A DNA stretch of 64,000 nt from contig SBHC01000042.1 in NCBI GenBank assembly GCA_006226375.1, forward strand, positions 124,001-188,000, given 5' to 3'. The position numbers were made by a program, and so were the translations under genes. Each line of letters starts with the position of its first letter. The stretch's first letter is position 1. Below, one piece after another: positions 61,771-64,000 of the stretch. The DNA comes from Deltaproteobacteria bacterium. GTDB taxonomy: Bacteria > Myxococcota_C > UBA6777. The notes below the pieces were generated by a model that searched no databases, was not told where the DNA came from, and saw only the letters and a list, made by a program, of their open reading frames with translations.

Positions 61771-63621
61771 TTAAGTTGCGGGGCTGTGCAAGGGAGGGAG
61801 AGTTTCTTCTATGACCCCTTGTGCCTTCGGCCAAAGCAGGACGGCTTCTGTGACCATCCAAACCTCCAACAACAACGTCATGATGGTGACCCCGATTAAC
61901 ACATAGGGGGGAGAAGCCGCCTTGAACCAGGTGGATAGTTGGAGAATCAGAGCCCAGGCTGGCATCACTAGCATGAAGAGCATCGGCAAGAAGGCAAGCC
62001 AGATGGGAAGCTTGCGACGAGCCAGCCAGAAGAAAATAACGAGGAAGGCAAGCCCGCCCAACAGCTGATTGGTTGCGCCAAACATGGGCCAAAGAATCAA
62101 CCCACCTTTGCCTGTCGAAGCCCAACTCCAAGCTTGTCCTTTGATCGGCAAACCAGCCATGATTCCCGCTACCACAATCGCAAAAATCGTAGCGCCGTGC
62201 TTGTTTTGAAGCCAGGTCAGGGGGTTGCCTGTAGGCTTCGAGTTGAGGTGAGAGCGTCCTACCAAAGTGGATGCAAGCTCCTGGATGACATAACGTTGCA
62301 GACGGCATGCGGTATCAAGGGTGGTTCCTGCAAAGGAAGCGACCAGGACCCCCATCAGCGCAATCGCTGCGCTGATGGGGATGCCGATGGTGTGTAGGAA
62401 GTTGGCCGAACCATCCACAAAGGCTCCCACCTTGGCCCCGAGTCCACTCGCTGCGCCCCACGACGAATACCGCGCGAGCCAGGCTTCTTGTCCGGAGAGA
62501 GTCCCTGTTTTTCCAGTGATTCCCAATCCCAGACCAGCCACACAAGCGAGAATGACAACGGTTGCGAGGAAGCCCTCGATCAACATCGAACCGTAACCTA
62601 CAAATTGAGCGTCGGTTTCTTTGCGGAGCTGCTTGCTGGACGTCCCGCTGCTTACGAGGCAATGGAATCCACTCATTGCGCCACAAGCGATGGTGATAAA
62701 CAGGAAGGGAAAGATGGCAGGCGCGCCTTTGGGTGACCATTGAAACGCTGGAGCGACAATCTCCAAGGTCTGCCGGGCACCGTTCGGAGTGGTGGGGGCT
62801 CCCCCGATCAATCCAGCCACAAGAAGTCCGAGGATGACCAGTCCCAAGGCTGTGAGGAGCTGGAGGCTGTTTATGTAGTCACGAGGCTGTAGCAAGCTCC
62901 AAACTGGCAGCACGGAGGCAATGTAAGAGTACACCAACAGAACTACGACCCAGGTCATCACAGGCCAGGAAGCCAGCATCGAATTGAAGCTGGCGAGGGG
63001 ACCCCAGTTTCCAAAGAAGACTGTCAGGTACATCAACGCCAAGGCGATGAGAGAAGGAACAAGCAAGTTCTTCCCCTGACGGTGAATCAGGGCACCAATT
63101 CCGATGGCAATGGGAATCTGAAGGAGGCAGGGGGTAATGGAAGACGGATATTTCTTGAACACCGCTGCGATGACCAGTCCAAAAATCGCAAGGACAATCG
63201 TCAAGGTGACAAAGAGAATGAACAGAAAGAGAAGCCTGACTCGTGGAGTGAGGATACGTCCAGCCAACTCACCGATGGTTTGGCCGCGGTTTCGCATGCT
63301 AATGATCAGCGAGCCAAAGTCGTGGACGGCCCCAATGAAAATCGAACCCAAGAGAACCCAAATCAGCGCCGGGACCCACCCCCACATCACTGCTATCGCA
63401 GGCCCAACGATAGGTCCTGTTCCTGCAATGGAGGTGAAGTGGTGACCGAAGACCACAGACTTGTCTGTAGGCACGTAATCTTTGTCATCACGAAGCTCTT
63501 CGCTGGGCACCGTTGCGTTGGGGTCTAGCTTAAAGATCTTTCGCGAAAGCCAGCGGCCGTAGGTGTTGTAGGCCACCAGGTACAAGATCATGGCGCCCAA
63601 GGCGATGAGTAGGGTTCCCAT
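61771..63621 (-). CDS. cstA: CstA-family carbon starvation/peptide (pyruvate) permease
   Basis: A protein of 616 residues with about 16 membrane segments. The hallmark parts are VFGHHFTSIAGTGPIVGPAIAVMWGWVPAL in the first third (quoted in pieces: HHFTSIAGTGPIVGPA) and WVLLGSIFIGAVHDFGS. Later conserved parts are FVDGSANFLHTIG and GTTLDTACRLQRYVIQEL. CstA/BtsT-type proteins take up peptides or pyruvate. The ATG (63621) lies 12 bases from the stop of the next gene upstream, suggesting a shared transcript. Confidence 0.93.
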   Translation of the reverse strand: MGTLLIALGAMILYLVAYNTYGRWLSRKIFKLDPNATVPSEELRDDKDYVPTDKSVVFGHHFTSIAGTGPIVGPAIAVMWGWVPALIWVLLGSIFIGAVHDFGSLIISMRNRGQTIGELAGRILTPRVRLLFLFILFVTLTIVLAIFGLVIAAVFKKYPSSITPCLLQIPIAIGIGALIHRQGKNLLVPSLIALALMYLTVFFGNWGPLASFNSMLASWPVMTWVVVLLVYSYIASVLPVWSLLQPRDYINSLQLLTALGLVILGLLVAGLIGGAPTTPNGARQTLEIVAPAFQWSPKGAPAIFPFLFITIACGAMSGFHCLVSSGTSSKQLRKETDAQFVGYGSMLIEGFLATVVILACVAGLGLGITGKTGTLSGQEAWLARYSSWGAASGLGAKVGAFVDGSANFLHTIGIPISAAIALMGVLVASFAGTTLDTACRLQRYVIQELASTLVGRSHLNSKPTGNPLTWLQNKHGATIFAIVVAGIMAGLPIKGQAWSWASTGKGGLILWPMFGATNQLLGGLAFLVIFFWLARRKLPIWLAFLPMLFMLVMPAWALILQLSTWFKAASPPYVLIGVTIMTLLLEVWMVTEAVLLWPKAQGVIEETLPPLHSPAT

Positions 63622-63633
63622 AGTTCAATCCCT

Positions 63634-63996
63634 TTAGCTTGCTTGTCCCAAGGTTCGGGCAAGTTTGGTTGCGTGGACAAGGTCTCCTTGGAGCACGATG
63701 CGCTTGGACTTCCAGGCTTTGACTGGATCAAGTTTGCGCATCCGGATGGACTCAAACGTTTCGCCGTCCATGCTCAGCGTGAAGCGGGGCTCTGCGCTGA
63801 GTTCGTTGGTGAACAAGCCCACCCGCATCGATAGATCCTGGCCTTCAAAGTCCGTTACTTTGCAGAGAAATACGGTTGGATGTTGGGCCAGGGCTTCCAA
63901 CATATCGTCGGTGAGTACGACACGTTTGATGCCTCGTTCGTCCAACTCGTTTTCGATTTTTTCAATGAAGTCTTCGGGTCCGCCGGCGTCTTCCAT
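63634..63996 (-). CDS. Hypothetical protein (120 residues), possibly cut by the window edge
   Basis: Not recognised. The visible start is an ATG at 63996, but only four more bases are in the window, so a start further upstream is possible. The protein is small, soluble and mixed alpha/beta (RVVLTDDMLEALAQHPTVFL, TLSMDGETFESIRM). It sits directly ahead of cstA on the same strand with a 12-base gap, so the two may be translated from one mRNA. Confidence 0.55.
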   Translation of the reverse strand: MEDAGGPEDFIEKIENELDERGIKRVVLTDDMLEALAQHPTVFLCKVTDFEGQDLSMRVGLFTNELSAEPRFTLSMDGETFESIRMRKLDPVKAWKSKRIVLQGDLVHATKLARTLGQAS

Positions 63997-64000
63997 CTCA

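Overview
This 64 kb window reads as a chromosomal segment of a Gram-negative bacterium of the myxobacterial / former deltaproteobacterial type. By eye the GC content is moderate, about 50-55 percent. The case for that lineage rests on many large cysteine-rich lipoproteins, MopE-type motifs (cDGxDNDCDG), LamG and pre-peptidase C-terminal-like domains, a MoxR-DUF58-transglutaminase operon and a TMTC-like glycosyltransferase. It is an inference from gene content; no rRNA or marker set is present. I see no prophage, IS element, integrase or CRISPR array.

Layout. Positions 1-16.1 kb are mostly housekeeping: an S41 peptidase end, an EF-hand lytic transglycosylase, citrate synthase, a His-rich lipoprotein methyltransferase, 3-hydroxyanthranilate dioxygenase facing an FAD monooxygenase, a TMTC-like membrane protein, hemB, a protein resembling two NifU/Nfu N-terminal domains, a GPH-type MFS symporter, and an ABC-2 exporter pair. 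An Rpn-like nuclease follows, then the moxR-DUF58-transglutaminase operon (17.6-21.7 kb). From 22 to 34.7 kb lie two tandem paralogous lipoproteins of about 1150 residues, a terminator, a tRNA whose anticodon reads UAU (isoleucine, AUA codon), and two more Cys-rich lipoproteins on the minus strand. Positions 35-43.5 kb hold a membrane dipeptidase, an NlpC/P60-like protein, a CcmC-like membrane protein, a FetAB-like ABC transporter, an acyl-CoA synthetase, an SDR enzyme and a DUF445 protein. Positions 44-46.9 kb hold an extracytoplasmic redox set: a CGFC thioredoxin lipoprotein, then a di-heme cytochrome c fused to rhodanese.

The most notable locus is 46902-47777 (minus). It is an msrA gene whose catalytic cysteine codon is an in-frame TGA. 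The reading frame runs unbroken on both sides. Twenty nucleotides after the TGA there is a small hairpin with a G-starting loop, at the place and size expected of a bacterial SECIS element. The most economical reading is a selenocysteine-containing MsrA with an N-terminal export signal. Its leader can also fold into a three-way junction just upstream of the ribosome binding site.

Positions 48.4-64 kb continue with surface proteins: a lipoprotein of 17 tandem eight-cysteine repeats, another Cys-rich lipoprotein, a run of three proteins I do not recognise, a deacetylase-fold/GT2 fusion lacking canonical deacetylase residues, a LamG lipoprotein, and a CstA-type carbon starvation permease. Many start sites were moved downstream of the longest frame because of ribosome binding sites and signal peptides, as noted per gene.
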